A stretch of 64,000 bases of DNA from NCBI RefSeq assembly GCF_019511605.1, contig NZ_JAEUAV010000005.1:186001-250000 (forward strand), written 5' to 3'. Origin of the DNA: Paraburkholderia phenoliruptrix (lineage in GTDB: Bacteria > Pseudomonadota > Gammaproteobacteria > Burkholderiales > Burkholderiaceae). The notes under the pieces were generated by a model. It was not told the origin of the DNA. It was given only the letters and a program-made list of their open reading frames with translations, and ran no database searches. Below are positions 53,662 to 62,593 of the stretch, piece after piece. Both the position numbers and the translations under genes were made by a program. Position 1 is the stretch's first letter; the number at the start of each line of letters is the position of its first letter.

Positions 53662-55503
53662 ATGCCTTTGCCTACCCCCCCGAGCAAGCTCGGCAATCTC
53701 CTGCCACCTGACGAATACAAGGCCAAGGCCGCCACTCCGGCGCGCTCAGCAGCAAAGAAACAGCCCGAGGGAGAGTCCGCGGAACCGGCCGACTACGGTC
53801 GCGCGAACGTCGCCACGCCCATGGCGCATGCCGCCAATGCGGCGACCACCTTGCGACCCGTGCCGGCGTCGTCGGCTTCCGCTGCAGCGTCTACTGCCGC
53901 GGGCGAGACCGCTCAGGCACGCGGCGCGTCGGGCTCCGGCCGCAAGACGAGGCAAACCGCCGCGCTGCTGCAGCCGGTTCCGGCAGCCGAGCCGCAGCCG
54001 GTCGTCGCGCGCAAGCCCGGCGCGAAAGAGCCCGTGGCCAGCACGGCCGCCGCAGCGCCCACCGCGCGCGGCACCAGCAAGAAACGCGGTGCGGCTGCGC
54101 AGCCGGTCGAGATCCAGAAGCTTTTCGTGCTCGACACGAACGTGCTGATGCACGACCCGAGCTGCCTGTTCCGCTTCGAGGAACACGACGTCTATCTGCC
54201 CATGATGACGTTGGAAGAGCTCGACAACCACAAGAAGGGCATGTCGGAAGTCGCGCGTAACGCCCGCCAGGTGAGCCGCACGCTCGACGCGCTGGTCGCG
54301 AACGCAGGCAACATGTCCGACGGCATCTCGCTTGCACGTCTGGGCAGCCGCGAGGCGTCCGGGCGCCTGTACTTCCAGACGAAGCTGACGGCCATCGAGC
54401 CGGTCGAAGGTCTGCCGGAAGGCAAGGCCGACAATCAGATTCTCGGCGTGGTGCGCGCGTTGCAGCGCGACCGTTCGGATCGCCAGGTCGTGCTGGTGTC
54501 GAAGGACATCAACATGCGCATCAAGGCGCATGCGCTCGGCTTGCCGGCCGAAGATTACTTCAACGACCAGGTGCTCGAAGACAGCGACTTGCTGTACTCG
54601 GGCATCCGCGCGTTGCCGCAAGACTTCTGGACGCGGCACGCGAAGGGCATGGAGAGCTGGCAGGACACCAAGACCGGCACCACGTATTACCGCGTGACCG
54701 GGCCGCTGTGTCCGTCGATGCTCGTCAACGAATTCGTCTATCTGGAGCCGCAGAACGGCGAGCCGGCCTTTCACGCGCTGGTGCGCGAACTGAACGGCAA
54801 GACGGCGCTGCTGCAAACGCTACGTGATTACGGCCACCACAAGAACAACGTGTGGGGCATTACCGCGCGCAACCGCGAGCAGAACTTCGCGCTGAATCTG
54901 TTGATGAACCCCGAGATCGACTTCGTGACGCTGCTGGGTCAGGCGGGCACCGGCAAAACGCTGGTCGCGCTCGCAGCGGGACTCGCGCAGGTGCTCGACG
55001 ACAAACGCTACAACGAGATCATCGTCACGCGTGCGACGGTGCCCGTCGGCGAGGACATCGGCTTCCTGCCTGGTACAGAAGAGGAAAAAATGCAGCCGTG
55101 GATGGGTGCATTCGACGACAACCTCGAAGTGCTGCAGAAAACCGATGACGCTGCCGGCGAATGGGGCCGCGCCGCTACGCAGGAACTGATCCGCTCGCGC
55201 CTGAAGATCAAGAGCATGAATTTCATGCGCGGCCGTACGTTCGTGGACAAGTATCTGATCATCGACGAGGCGCAAAACCTTACGCCCAAGCAGATGAAAA
55301 CGCTCGTCACGCGTGCAGGCCCGGGCACGAAGATCATCTGCCTCGGCAACATCGCGCAGATCGATACGCCGTATCTGACGGAAGGCAGTTCGGGTTTGAC
55401 GTACGTGGTCGACCGCTTCAAGGGCTGGGCACACAGCGGTCACGTGACGCTGGCGCGCGGCGAACGTTCGCGCCTTGCGGATTACGCGTCGGAAATCCTT
55501 TAA
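53662..55503 (+). CDS. PhoH-like ATPase with N-terminal PIN domain (PhoH2/YlaK type)
   Basis: A 613-residue fusion of a PIN nuclease domain and a PhoH helicase-like ATPase, the PhoH2 organisation; characterised members unwind and cleave RNA. An Ala/Pro-rich N-terminus (to about 150) precedes the PIN domain with LFVLDTNVLMHDP, LEELDNHKKGMS and VLVSKDINMRIKA supplying the acidic residues. The PhoH domain from about residue 400 has GQAGTGKTLVALAAG (Walker A) and YLIIDEAQNLTPKQMKT (Walker B). It is followed by a strong terminator, so it is probably monocistronic. Confidence 0.9.
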   Translation: MPLPTPPSKLGNLLPPDEYKAKAATPARSAAKKQPEGESAEPADYGRANVATPMAHAANAATTLRPVPASSASAAASTAAGETAQARGASGSGRKTRQTAALLQPVPAAEPQPVVARKPGAKEPVASTAAAAPTARGTSKKRGAAAQPVEIQKLFVLDTNVLMHDPSCLFRFEEHDVYLPMMTLEELDNHKKGMSEVARNARQVSRTLDALVANAGNMSDGISLARLGSREASGRLYFQTKLTAIEPVEGLPEGKADNQILGVVRALQRDRSDRQVVLVSKDINMRIKAHALGLPAEDYFNDQVLEDSDLLYSGIRALPQDFWTRHAKGMESWQDTKTGTTYYRVTGPLCPSMLVNEFVYLEPQNGEPAFHALVRELNGKTALLQTLRDYGHHKNNVWGITARNREQNFALNLLMNPEIDFVTLLGQAGTGKTLVALAAGLAQVLDDKRYNEIIVTRATVPVGEDIGFLPGTEEEKMQPWMGAFDDNLEVLQKTDDAAGEWGRAATQELIRSRLKIKSMNFMRGRTFVDKYLIIDEAQNLTPKQMKTLVTRAGPGTKIICLGNIAQIDTPYLTEGSSGLTYVVDRFKGWAHSGHVTLARGERSRLADYASEIL

Positions 55504-55540
55504 AAATCAAACGGCTGCCTGTAACGGGCGGCGCAACAGT

Positions 55541-55576
55541 GAGCCGCGCCCCGAGCATTCGGGGCGCGGCTTTTTT
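55541..55576 (+). terminator. Intrinsic terminator after the PIN-PhoH gene
   Basis: GCCGCGCCCCGA (55543-55554) pairs perfectly with TCGGGGCGCGGC (55559-55570) around GCAT, followed by six Ts. Confidence 0.96.
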
Positions 55577-55719
55577 CTGCCTGTTGCGTCTTTGGCGAGC
55601 AACACTTAGCGCAGCAACTTCAAGTAATTTGTCAAGAGTTCTTGCCGCTTTTGCGTTTCACCGGCTACCATCCGGACATCGTCCGCCTTTAAACGAGCGT
55701 TTACCGCCCTCTGCCCTTC

Positions 55720-56973
55720 ATGCGCCGACTCGCCTTTTCACTGCTGACCGTCCTGCTGCTCGCCGCATGTGCCGGCGCGCCGCAGAAGACCTCGCGCAGT
55801 TCGGGAAGCCCGGTTGTCGTGGCGAACGGCACGTATCGGGCGCCGCCGCCGGGTTTTCCCAACTTCGTGGATCACAGCATCGGCCGCGAGGAAATTTCGA
55901 TTCAGGCTATGAGCCTTGTCGGCGTGCCCTACCGTTGGGGCGGCAACACGCCGGACAGCGGCTTCGATTGCAGCGGCCTCGTTCGCTATGTGGTGGCGCG
56001 CGCCGCCTCGGTGAACCTGCCGCGCACGACCGCGGATATGAGCGGGCGGGGCGAATCCGTCGAACCTGACGAAATAGCGCCCGGCGACCTGATCTTTTTC
56101 AACACGACCGGGCGCCCCCATTCGCACGTAGGCATCTACGTGGGCAAACTGCGCTTTGTCAACGCGCCGTCGACGGGCGGCACCGTGCGGCTCGATTACT
56201 TGACCAACCCCTATTGGGCAAAGCGGTTTGACGGTATCCGCCGGGTGGCTGGGCCGGCCGCGAAGCCCGCGCCATTCGACGCGCCGAGCTACCAGGCGGC
56301 CACGCCGCAGCCGGAGCGGGCAGCGGCGCTGGCGGCGGCAAGTGCGTACGGCGGTGCTCGGGCGAGCGCGGCGAATGCGCCGTCGGGCGCCGGCAGATCG
56401 GCTGCGAGTTATGCCGCCGCTTCCTCGCCTTCGCAAGACAGCGCTCGGGCCGCAGCGGCGGCTGAGCCGCGCACGCCGTCGACGGCAACTACGGATCCCG
56501 CCGTGGCCGCGCTGCCCACGACGCGGGCGCCGCAAGCCGATCCGTTCGAACCGCCGCCACCGGGAATGAGTGCAGCGCAATTGCAGGCGCGCGCAGCGGG
56601 CGCGGTTTCGCCGACGCCGGTGGCCCCTTCGGCAACGACTGCATACGACAGCAGCGCTCCCGCGCCTCTCCAGGCCGCCGCTGCAGCACGCTCGGCGACC
56701 CAGCCAGCAAGCGCCGGCGCACCCGATGCGATCGACGCAGCCGCCGATGCGTTCGAGCCCCCGCCGCCCGCTTCCGTCGCCGCTCGCCAGGCACGCGTCG
56801 CTCAGCAAAGCCAGCAGACGCAGCAGGCCCCGCTCGCTCAGCAAGCGAATCAGCCGCGAACCGACGACGGCGCCGTGCAGATCATGCGAGCGTCGACCGC
56901 CTCGCGCAGCGTACCCGCCCCGTCCCAAACGAACGACGACCCGATTGCCCGGTTCGCCAACGGCAACTTCTAA
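55720..56973 (+). CDS. NlpC/P60 family lipoprotein with long low-complexity tail
   Basis: Predicted peptidoglycan endopeptidase anchored as a lipoprotein. The signal peptide ends in LLLAAC (Cys17). The NlpC/P60 domain covers about residues 55-180 with catalytic Cys84 in GFDCSGLVRY, His136 in HSHVGIYVG, and Asn148 at the third catalytic position, usually His. It has 417 residues, twice the family norm. The extra 235 residues are Ala/Pro/Gln-rich and contain a near-repeat (FEPPPPGMSAAQLQARAAG and FEPPPPASVAARQARVAQ), perhaps a spacer through the periplasm. No ribosome site is seen at 55720. Confidence 0.87.
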   Translation: MRRLAFSLLTVLLLAACAGAPQKTSRSSGSPVVVANGTYRAPPPGFPNFVDHSIGREEISIQAMSLVGVPYRWGGNTPDSGFDCSGLVRYVVARAASVNLPRTTADMSGRGESVEPDEIAPGDLIFFNTTGRPHSHVGIYVGKLRFVNAPSTGGTVRLDYLTNPYWAKRFDGIRRVAGPAAKPAPFDAPSYQAATPQPERAAALAAASAYGGARASAANAPSGAGRSAASYAAASSPSQDSARAAAAAEPRTPSTATTDPAVAALPTTRAPQADPFEPPPPGMSAAQLQARAAGAVSPTPVAPSATTAYDSSAPAPLQAAAAARSATQPASAGAPDAIDAAADAFEPPPPASVAARQARVAQQSQQTQQAPLAQQANQPRTDDGAVQIMRASTASRSVPAPSQTNDDPIARFANGNF

Positions 56974-57010
56974 CGCGAGGAACGGCCGATCGCTGACGCG
57001 GCAGCGCCGT

Positions 57011-57937
57011 TCAGACGCGCTGCGTGAGTTCGTCGAGCGTAATGGGCGCGGTGCCGACTTTGCCGACCACGATACCGGCTGCCACGTTGGCGAGCCGCGC
57101 GGCGCTTTCGACGTCGTGGCCCGCTGCCAACGCGGCGGCCATCGTGGCGATGACCGTGTCGCCGGCGCCGGACACGTCGTAGACTTCGCGCGCCTGCGCC
57201 GGGATGCGGATGTGGCGATTCCCGACAAAGAGGCTCATGCCCTCCTCCGAGCGCGTGACAAGCAACGCGGCCAGCTCGAACTCGTCGCGCAGCGCGAACG
57301 CGCGCCGCTCGAAGTCGGCCTCGCAGGTCCACTTGCCTGCTGCCTGCGCGAATTCGTCGCGATTCGGCGTGATGAGGCTCGCGCCGCGGTAGATCGAGTA
57401 ATCCGGCCCTTTCGGATCGATCAGGATGGTCGCGCCGGCGGACCTCGCATCGGACATCATCAGGGATAGATGAGCGAGCCCGCCCTTGCCGTAGTCCGAG
57501 AATACGACGGTCTTGCAGGCTTTCAACTTCTCACGGAATTGCGCCACCAGCGGAAACAGCAACTCGTGGTTTGGACGCTGCTCGAAATCGGCGCGCACGA
57601 TCTGCTGGTTGCGCGAAATGACACGCAGCTTGACGGTGGTTTGCAGCGCCGCGTCGCGCAAAAACGTGCAACGAACATTGCGCGATTCCAGCAATGCCTG
57701 CAACGCGCGCCCGTCCGGATCGTCGCCGACCACCGACAGCAGTGTGACGTGTGCGCCCAGATTCACCACGTTGATGGCCACGTTGGCAGCGCCGCCCGCC
57801 ACGTCGCCGGTGCGCTGAATGTGGACCACGGGCACCGGCGCCTCGGGCGAAATGCGCGTGCTGTCTCCAAACCAGTATCGGTCCAGCATCACGTCACCCG
57901 CAACGATGACCGACGCCGACGAGCAATCCAGACTCAA
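57011..57937 (-). CDS. hldA: D-glycero-beta-D-manno-heptose-7-phosphate kinase
   Basis: PfkB/ribokinase-family kinase that makes heptose 1,7-bisphosphate for LPS inner-core heptose. The product has 308 residues and equals the N-terminal half of E. coli HldE without the adenylyltransferase domain, hence hldA. Signatures are VVHIQRTGDVAGGAANVAIN, VVGDDPDGRALQALL, FSDYGKGGLAHL, ITPNRDEFAQA and the catalytic VYDVSGAGDTVIATMAAAL. The start is TTG at 57937, chosen because AAGGAG lies 7 bases upstream; the next in-frame ATG would cut into the fold. Confidence 0.92.
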   Translation of the reverse strand: MSLDCSSASVIVAGDVMLDRYWFGDSTRISPEAPVPVVHIQRTGDVAGGAANVAINVVNLGAHVTLLSVVGDDPDGRALQALLESRNVRCTFLRDAALQTTVKLRVISRNQQIVRADFEQRPNHELLFPLVAQFREKLKACKTVVFSDYGKGGLAHLSLMMSDARSAGATILIDPKGPDYSIYRGASLITPNRDEFAQAAGKWTCEADFERRAFALRDEFELAALLVTRSEEGMSLFVGNRHIRIPAQAREVYDVSGAGDTVIATMAAALAAGHDVESAARLANVAAGIVVGKVGTAPITLDELTQRV

Positions 57938-58234
57938 TTTGCGGCTCCTTCAGAATGACTACTTTTTCGACAGAGAAACATTGGTCGACCGCATGGCCAA
58001 ATACTTCGTCATACTGACGAATCTGACAGCGAAAAACGCACACATTGTCACAAATGAGATGGCGGCCCCAAGCGGCGCTGACGCCTTGGCGCAACGGTCA
58101 CGATCAATCGGATTTTTCCGATTGACCTACGGCGAACACTACAGCGAACACCGCCCGGCGACGCGGTTGGTTCAACACGCGGGCGTCGCCGATCTGCTAT
58201 CGTCATCGGTATTCTTCTGAAGCGGGTGACGACA
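57938..58234. other. Divergent promoter region between hldA and the SDR-like gene
   Basis: About 300 bases separating divergent genes. It contains the hldA ribosome site (AAGGAG). I see no convincing pair of promoter hexamers and no small gene. Confidence 0.5.
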
Positions 58235-59041
58235 ATGGATCTCGGGCTGAAAGAAAAAGTGGTGTTGGTTACAGGCGGCAGCAAGGGTATCGGCTTTGCA
58301 TGCGCGCGGGCTTTCGCACTGGAAGGCGCGAAAGTTGCAATCGTGTCGCGCGATCCGGCCAATCTGGCGCGTGCGTACGAACAGTTGAAGGCGGAAGGCT
58401 TACACGTACATCGCACGCGCGCCGACCTGCATGAGCCGCACAGCGCGGCGGACATCGTCGAAGAAGTCAGCACGGCGCTTGGTCCTATTGACGTGCTCGT
58501 TAACAGCGCCGGCGCGGCGCGCCGCTACGACCCGGAAGCGCTCGATGCCGACGCGTTCCGCGCGACGATGGAAGCCAAGTATTTCCCTTACATCTATCCG
58601 CAGCAGGAAGTGCTGCGCCGCATGGCGGAGCGCGCGAAGGCCGGCAACAGCGGCGATCCGGGCACGGTCGTGAACATTATCGGTATGGGCGGCAAAGTGG
58701 CGAGCGATATTCATATTGCAGGCGGCGCCGCCAATGCCGCGCTGATGCTGGCCACCGTCGGCCTTGCCCACTACTACGCGCGTTTCGGCATTCGGATCAA
58801 CGCGATCAACCCCGGCGCGACGCTCACGGAGCGCGTCGAAGAAGCCGCGAAACTGGAGGCCGCGCAGCAAGGTGTGGAAACCGCCGAGGCGCTGGCCCGC
58901 GGCCAGGCCAAGGTGCCGCTCGGGCGCTACGCGAAACCGGAGGAAATTGCAGATGTCGCGCTGTTCCTGGCAAGCCGCCGCGCGAGCTATGTGACGGGCG
59001 CGATCGTGCCGATGGATGGCGGGAGCACGCCGATGATTTAG
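58235..59041 (+). CDS. SDR-family protein lacking the canonical catalytic residues
   Basis: A 268-residue Rossmann-fold protein of the short-chain dehydrogenase family. The cofactor motif VLVTGGSKGIGFACARAF and NSAGAARR (NAG-like) are intact, and the C-terminus YVTGAIVPMDGGSTPMI is typical. At the active site, however, Gly163 and Asn167 stand where Tyr-x-x-x-Lys is expected, and Gly150 falls at the usual Ser position, so it probably is not a normal dehydrogenase. The start could be ATG 58235 (used) or GTG 58226. Its substrate is unknown. Confidence 0.85.
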   Translation: MDLGLKEKVVLVTGGSKGIGFACARAFALEGAKVAIVSRDPANLARAYEQLKAEGLHVHRTRADLHEPHSAADIVEEVSTALGPIDVLVNSAGAARRYDPEALDADAFRATMEAKYFPYIYPQQEVLRRMAERAKAGNSGDPGTVVNIIGMGGKVASDIHIAGGAANAALMLATVGLAHYYARFGIRINAINPGATLTERVEEAAKLEAAQQGVETAEALARGQAKVPLGRYAKPEEIADVALFLASRRASYVTGAIVPMDGGSTPMI

Positions 59042-59064
59042 GTTAGGAGCGGCTCTGCCTTACG

Positions 59065-59119
59065 AGGGCCTTCTCGGGCCTTGTGAGAGCCTTGTGAGAC
59101 CCTTGCGAGAGCCTTGTGA
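59065..59119. repeat. 11-bp tandem repeat after the SDR-like gene
   Basis: Five 11-bp units: AGGGCCTTCTC, GGGCCTTGTGA, GAGCCTTGTGA, GACCCTTGCGA, GAGCCTTGTGA. The array begins 24 bases after the SDR stop codon; scattered GCCTT copies continue to about 59157. Confidence 0.92.
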
Positions 59120-59256
59120 TCCTGTCCAGGCCTTCTGCGGGGCGCGTGGGAGCCTTGTTCGGACTCACTGAGCCGCATGGCGCAGCTTCGCGCCCGCTGG
59201 CAAGTACAGTTTCCTGTCTCGCCAGCAAGCGCCGCTTGCGCAGAACTTGCAGAGGC

Positions 59257-60267
59257 TTACAGGAAGCGGTGGCCCAGCCACCAGGCGGCAGCAGCAAGCG
59301 CCGCGGACGCGGGAATCGTCAAAATCCACGCCCACACGATGTTGCCGGCCACCCCCCAGCGAACCGCGCTCAACTTCTGCGTCGCACCGACGCCGACAAT
59401 CGCGCCGGTGATGGTATGCGTGGTGGACACCGGAATGCCGAGCCACGAGGCGGTGAAAAGCGTGATCGCCCCGCCCGACTCCGCGCAAAATCCGCCGACC
59501 GGCTTCAGCTTGGTAATTTTCTGGCCCATGGTACGGACGATTCGCCAACCGCCGAACAAGGTTCCTACACCCATCGACAGATAGCAGCCACCGATTACCC
59601 ACAGCGGCGGCGCTTCCGCGATGGACGACGCATAGCCGGTGGCGATCAGCAACATCCAGATGATGCCGATGGTTTTTTGCGCGTCGTTGCCGCCATGGCC
59701 GAGACTGTAGAGGCCCGCGGACAGCAGTTGCAGACGCCGGAAGCGCCGGTCGACCTTGCTTGGCGGCGTGCGGAAGTAGATCCACGAGACGGCCAGCATG
59801 AAAAACGATCCAAGCACGAAACCCAGCAGCGGCGAGACGAAAATGAACGTGACGGTCTTCATCAGGCCGTCGAAATTTAGCGAGCCCCAGCCGGACTTGG
59901 CCAGCGCGGAACCGACGAGCCCGCCGATCAGCGCATGCGACGAACTGGACGGAATGCCGTAATGCCACGTAATGACGTTCCAGCCGATCGCGCCGACCAG
60001 CGCGCCGAAAATCACGTAGTGATCGACAATGTTAGGGTCGATCGTGCCCTTGCCGACCGTGGCGGCCACCTTGAGGTGAAACACGAAATACGCGATGACG
60101 TTGAACGCAGCCGCAAACGCGACTGCCTGCTGCGGCTTCAGCACGCCGGTCGACACCACGGTGGCAATCGAATTGGCCGCGTCGTGAAAGCCGTTCATGA
60201 AGTCGAAAATGAGCGCGACGGCGACCAGGGCAGCGACCACCCAGATAGCGAGTTGTATCGATTGCAT
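59257..60267 (-). CDS. Inorganic phosphate transporter, PiT family
   Basis: Low-affinity, proton-coupled phosphate permease in the inner membrane, 336 residues with about ten hydrophobic segments. The two inverted PiT signatures are present: FDFMNGFHDAANSIATVVST near residue 25 and SLGHGGNDAQKTIGIIW near residue 200, with SSSSHALIGGLVGS and PVSTTHTITGAIVG following each. It overlaps the DUF47 gene by one base, the usual PiT-accessory pair. Confidence 0.94.
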   Translation of the reverse strand: MQSIQLAIWVVAALVAVALIFDFMNGFHDAANSIATVVSTGVLKPQQAVAFAAAFNVIAYFVFHLKVAATVGKGTIDPNIVDHYVIFGALVGAIGWNVITWHYGIPSSSSHALIGGLVGSALAKSGWGSLNFDGLMKTVTFIFVSPLLGFVLGSFFMLAVSWIYFRTPPSKVDRRFRRLQLLSAGLYSLGHGGNDAQKTIGIIWMLLIATGYASSIAEAPPLWVIGGCYLSMGVGTLFGGWRIVRTMGQKITKLKPVGGFCAESGGAITLFTASWLGIPVSTTHTITGAIVGVGATQKLSAVRWGVAGNIVWAWILTIPASAALAAAAWWLGHRFL

Positions 60268-60893
60268 TATGCGTTTTCCAGCACGATGCCTTCGATGATG
60301 TTCGCTACGTCTTCACACTTGTCCGTGATCGTTTCGAGCAGTTCGTAAATTGCCTTGAGCTTGATCAGGGTCTTGACGTTGTCTTCTTCGCGAAAGAGCT
60401 TTGACATGGCCGCGCGCAGCACCCGGTCTGCTTCGGATTCGAGGCGGTCGATCTCTTCGCATGCCTTCAGGATCTGGCTTGCCTGCTTCATGTCCGAGAG
60501 CAGGCTGACGGCGAACTGCACGCGCTCCGAAGTTGCCGTGCAGATGTGCGCGAGCTGGCTCGCCTCGGACGTGACCGACTGCACGTCGTAAAGGGAAATG
60601 GCCGTGGCGACGTCCTCCATCAGGTCGAGGATGTCGTCCATCGTGGTGATCAGCTTGTGGATCTCGTCGCGGTCGAGCGGCGTAATGAAAGTCTTGTGCA
60701 GCAGGTCGATAGTTTCGTGGGTGAGCCTGTCCGCGGCCTTTTCGGCTTTCTGCACGTTTTGCTTGTGGGTCTCTGCGTCTTGCAGATTGTCGATCAGCAG
60801 CTCCAGCTCGCGGCTTGCCGAGACGATGCACTGTGCGTGCGCGTTGAAAATATCAAAAAACTTGCCCTCGGTGGGCATGAATCGACCGAACAT
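60267..60893 (-). CDS. DUF47/PhoU-like accessory protein of the PiT transporter
   Basis: A 208-residue all-helical protein of the DUF47 (PitA accessory, PhoU-related) family. It begins MFGRFMPTEGKFFDIFNAHA and has the helical EADRVLRAAMSKLFREEDNV stretch typical of the family. It is upstream of and overlaps the PiT gene, and such proteins are thought to modulate phosphate uptake. A TACAAT hexamer on the minus strand (60946-60941) lies about 50 bases before the ATG and may be its -10. Confidence 0.92.
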   Translation of the reverse strand: MFGRFMPTEGKFFDIFNAHAQCIVSASRELELLIDNLQDAETHKQNVQKAEKAADRLTHETIDLLHKTFITPLDRDEIHKLITTMDDILDLMEDVATAISLYDVQSVTSEASQLAHICTATSERVQFAVSLLSDMKQASQILKACEEIDRLESEADRVLRAAMSKLFREEDNVKTLIKLKAIYELLETITDKCEDVANIIEGIVLENA

Positions 60894-61053
60894 TGGGATC
60901 CCGAAAATTGGTCACATAATGGCTGACATAAAACCGCCATATTGTACCGTTGCGGGATCGATGTAGCACTTTGCACAGCACGGTTACAACAGCGCCATTG
61001 CGTCGCTACGGCTTTTGCTGATGCTTCGCAAGCGCTGTGTCGGCAAATCGCGC

Positions 61054-62439
61054 TTACTCGCCGTAGAAATTCTGCGCGCCCGCAAAGTTGTCGAACTTCG
61101 TGTATTGACCGTGGAATGTGAGCCGAACAGGCCCGATCGGACCATTCCGCTGCTTGCCGATGATAATTTCGGCAGTGCCTTTGTCCGGGCTGTCGGGGTT
61201 ATACACTTCGTCCCGGTAGATGAACAGGATCACGTCGGCGTCCTGCTCGATAGCGCCCGATTCGCGCAGGTCCGACATGATCGGCCGCTTGTTCGGACGC
61301 TGCTCGAGACCGCGGTTCAGCTGCGACAACGCGATCACCGGCACGTCCAGTTCTTTTGCGAGACCCTTGAGCGAGCGCGAGATTTCCGAAATTTCGGTCG
61401 CCCGGTTTTCGCCCGCCGACGAGCCGCTCATCAGCTGCAGATAGTCGATGATGATGAGCCCGAGCTTGCCGCACTGGCGCGAGAGCCGCCGCGCGCGCGA
61501 GCGCAGTTCCATCGGGTTGAGACCGCCGGTTTCGTCGATGAAAATTTGCGCCTCGCTCATTTTCTGCACCGCGTGCGTGAGCTTCGGCCAATCTTCGTCT
61601 GTCAGACGGCCGGTTCGCATGCGGTGCTGATCCAGACGCCCGACCGAGCCCAGCATACGCATGGTGAGCTGGGAGCCCGGCATTTCCATCGAAAACACCG
61701 CAACCGGCAAGCCGTACTCAACCGCGACGTATTCGCCGATATTCATCGAGAATGCCGTCTTACCCATCGACGGGCGTCCGGCCACGATGATCAGCTCCCC
61801 GCCGTGCATGCCCGAGGTCATGCGATCGAGGTCGACAAAGCCTGTCGGCGTGCCCGTCACGTCGCTTGGATTGGCCGTGTGATAAAGCGTGTCGATCCGC
61901 TCCACCACTTCGGTCAGCAGCGGCCCGATTTCGAGGAAGCCCTGAGTGCCGCGCGCACCGTCTTCCGCAATCGAGAAAACCTTTGACTCCGCTTCGTCCA
62001 GCAGTTGCCGGACTTCCTTGCCTTGCGGGTTGAAGGCGTCCGCGGAAATTTCATCGGCCACCGAAACGAGCCGGCGCAGCACCGCGCGGTCGCGCACGAT
62101 TTCGGCATAGCGCCGGATATTTGCCGCGCTCGGCGTGTTCTGCGCGAGCGCATTCAGATAGGCGAGGCCGCCGACCTCTTCCGCCTTGCCCGAAGTACCG
62201 AGCGCTTCGTACACCGTGATGACGTCGGCCGGACGCGTCGCCGCGATCAACTTGCCAATGTGCTCGAAGATGATGCGGTGATCGTAGCGGTAGAAATCGC
62301 TCTGCGAGAGGAAATCGGCGATCCGGTCCCACGCGGCGTTATCCAGCAGCAAGCCGCCCAGCACCGACTGCTCGGCCTCGATCGAATGCGGCGGGACTTT
62401 CAGCGACTCGAGTTGGGGATCTTTGGACGGTGCGTTCAT
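61054..62439 (-). CDS. dnaB: Replicative DNA helicase DnaB
   Basis: Hexameric helicase that leads the replication fork. It has 461 residues with no intein. The N-terminal domain begins SLKVPPHSIEAEQSVLGGLL; the RecA-like motor has GRPSMGKTAFSMNIGEY (Walker A), LGLIIIDYLQLMSG (Walker B), and the SQLNRGLEQRPNKRPIMSDL arginine-finger region. The ATG at 62439 follows a GATAAT hexamer by 8 bases with no ribosome site. It is separated from rplI by the rplI terminator, so it needs its own promoter. Confidence 0.97.
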   Translation of the reverse strand: MNAPSKDPQLESLKVPPHSIEAEQSVLGGLLLDNAAWDRIADFLSQSDFYRYDHRIIFEHIGKLIAATRPADVITVYEALGTSGKAEEVGGLAYLNALAQNTPSAANIRRYAEIVRDRAVLRRLVSVADEISADAFNPQGKEVRQLLDEAESKVFSIAEDGARGTQGFLEIGPLLTEVVERIDTLYHTANPSDVTGTPTGFVDLDRMTSGMHGGELIIVAGRPSMGKTAFSMNIGEYVAVEYGLPVAVFSMEMPGSQLTMRMLGSVGRLDQHRMRTGRLTDEDWPKLTHAVQKMSEAQIFIDETGGLNPMELRSRARRLSRQCGKLGLIIIDYLQLMSGSSAGENRATEISEISRSLKGLAKELDVPVIALSQLNRGLEQRPNKRPIMSDLRESGAIEQDADVILFIYRDEVYNPDSPDKGTAEIIIGKQRNGPIGPVRLTFHGQYTKFDNFAGAQNFYGE

Positions 62440-62447
62440 GGAGAGCA

Positions 62448-62453
62448 ATTATC
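62448..62453 (-). promoter_or_regulatory. Candidate -10 element (GATAAT) just before the dnaB start
   Basis: GATAAT on the minus strand (62453-62448) lies 8 bases before the dnaB ATG, so the transcript would begin within one or two bases of the start codon. No ribosome site intervenes; the -35 is weak. Confidence 0.45.
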
Positions 62454-62502
62454 GTGAAATGTGGCGCGCGCGGCCAGCAGCAAATTCAGAAATAGCGCGC
62501 AC

Positions 62503-62534
62503 AAAAAAGCAGGGGCCGGTTGCCCGGCCCCTGC
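62503..62534 (-). terminator. Intrinsic terminator after rplI
   Basis: GCAGGGGCCGG (62509-62519) pairs perfectly with CCGGCCCCTGC (62524-62534) around TTGC. On the minus strand the stem is followed by six Ts (62508-62503). It closes the rpsF-priB-rpsR-rplI operon. Confidence 0.95.
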
Positions 62535-62593
62535 CTCTAGCCAGCAACAACCTGGCCAATACTATCTGATACGCTCAGCGTGGATGCTGCGGC

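Noticed and set aside
60910..60932. PHO-box-like direct repeat (TTATGT twice) upstream of the DUF47-PiT genes
   Set aside because: The copies are 12 bp apart rather than the 11 bp of PhoB sites and match the CTGTCAT consensus poorly; it also lies downstream of the likely -10.
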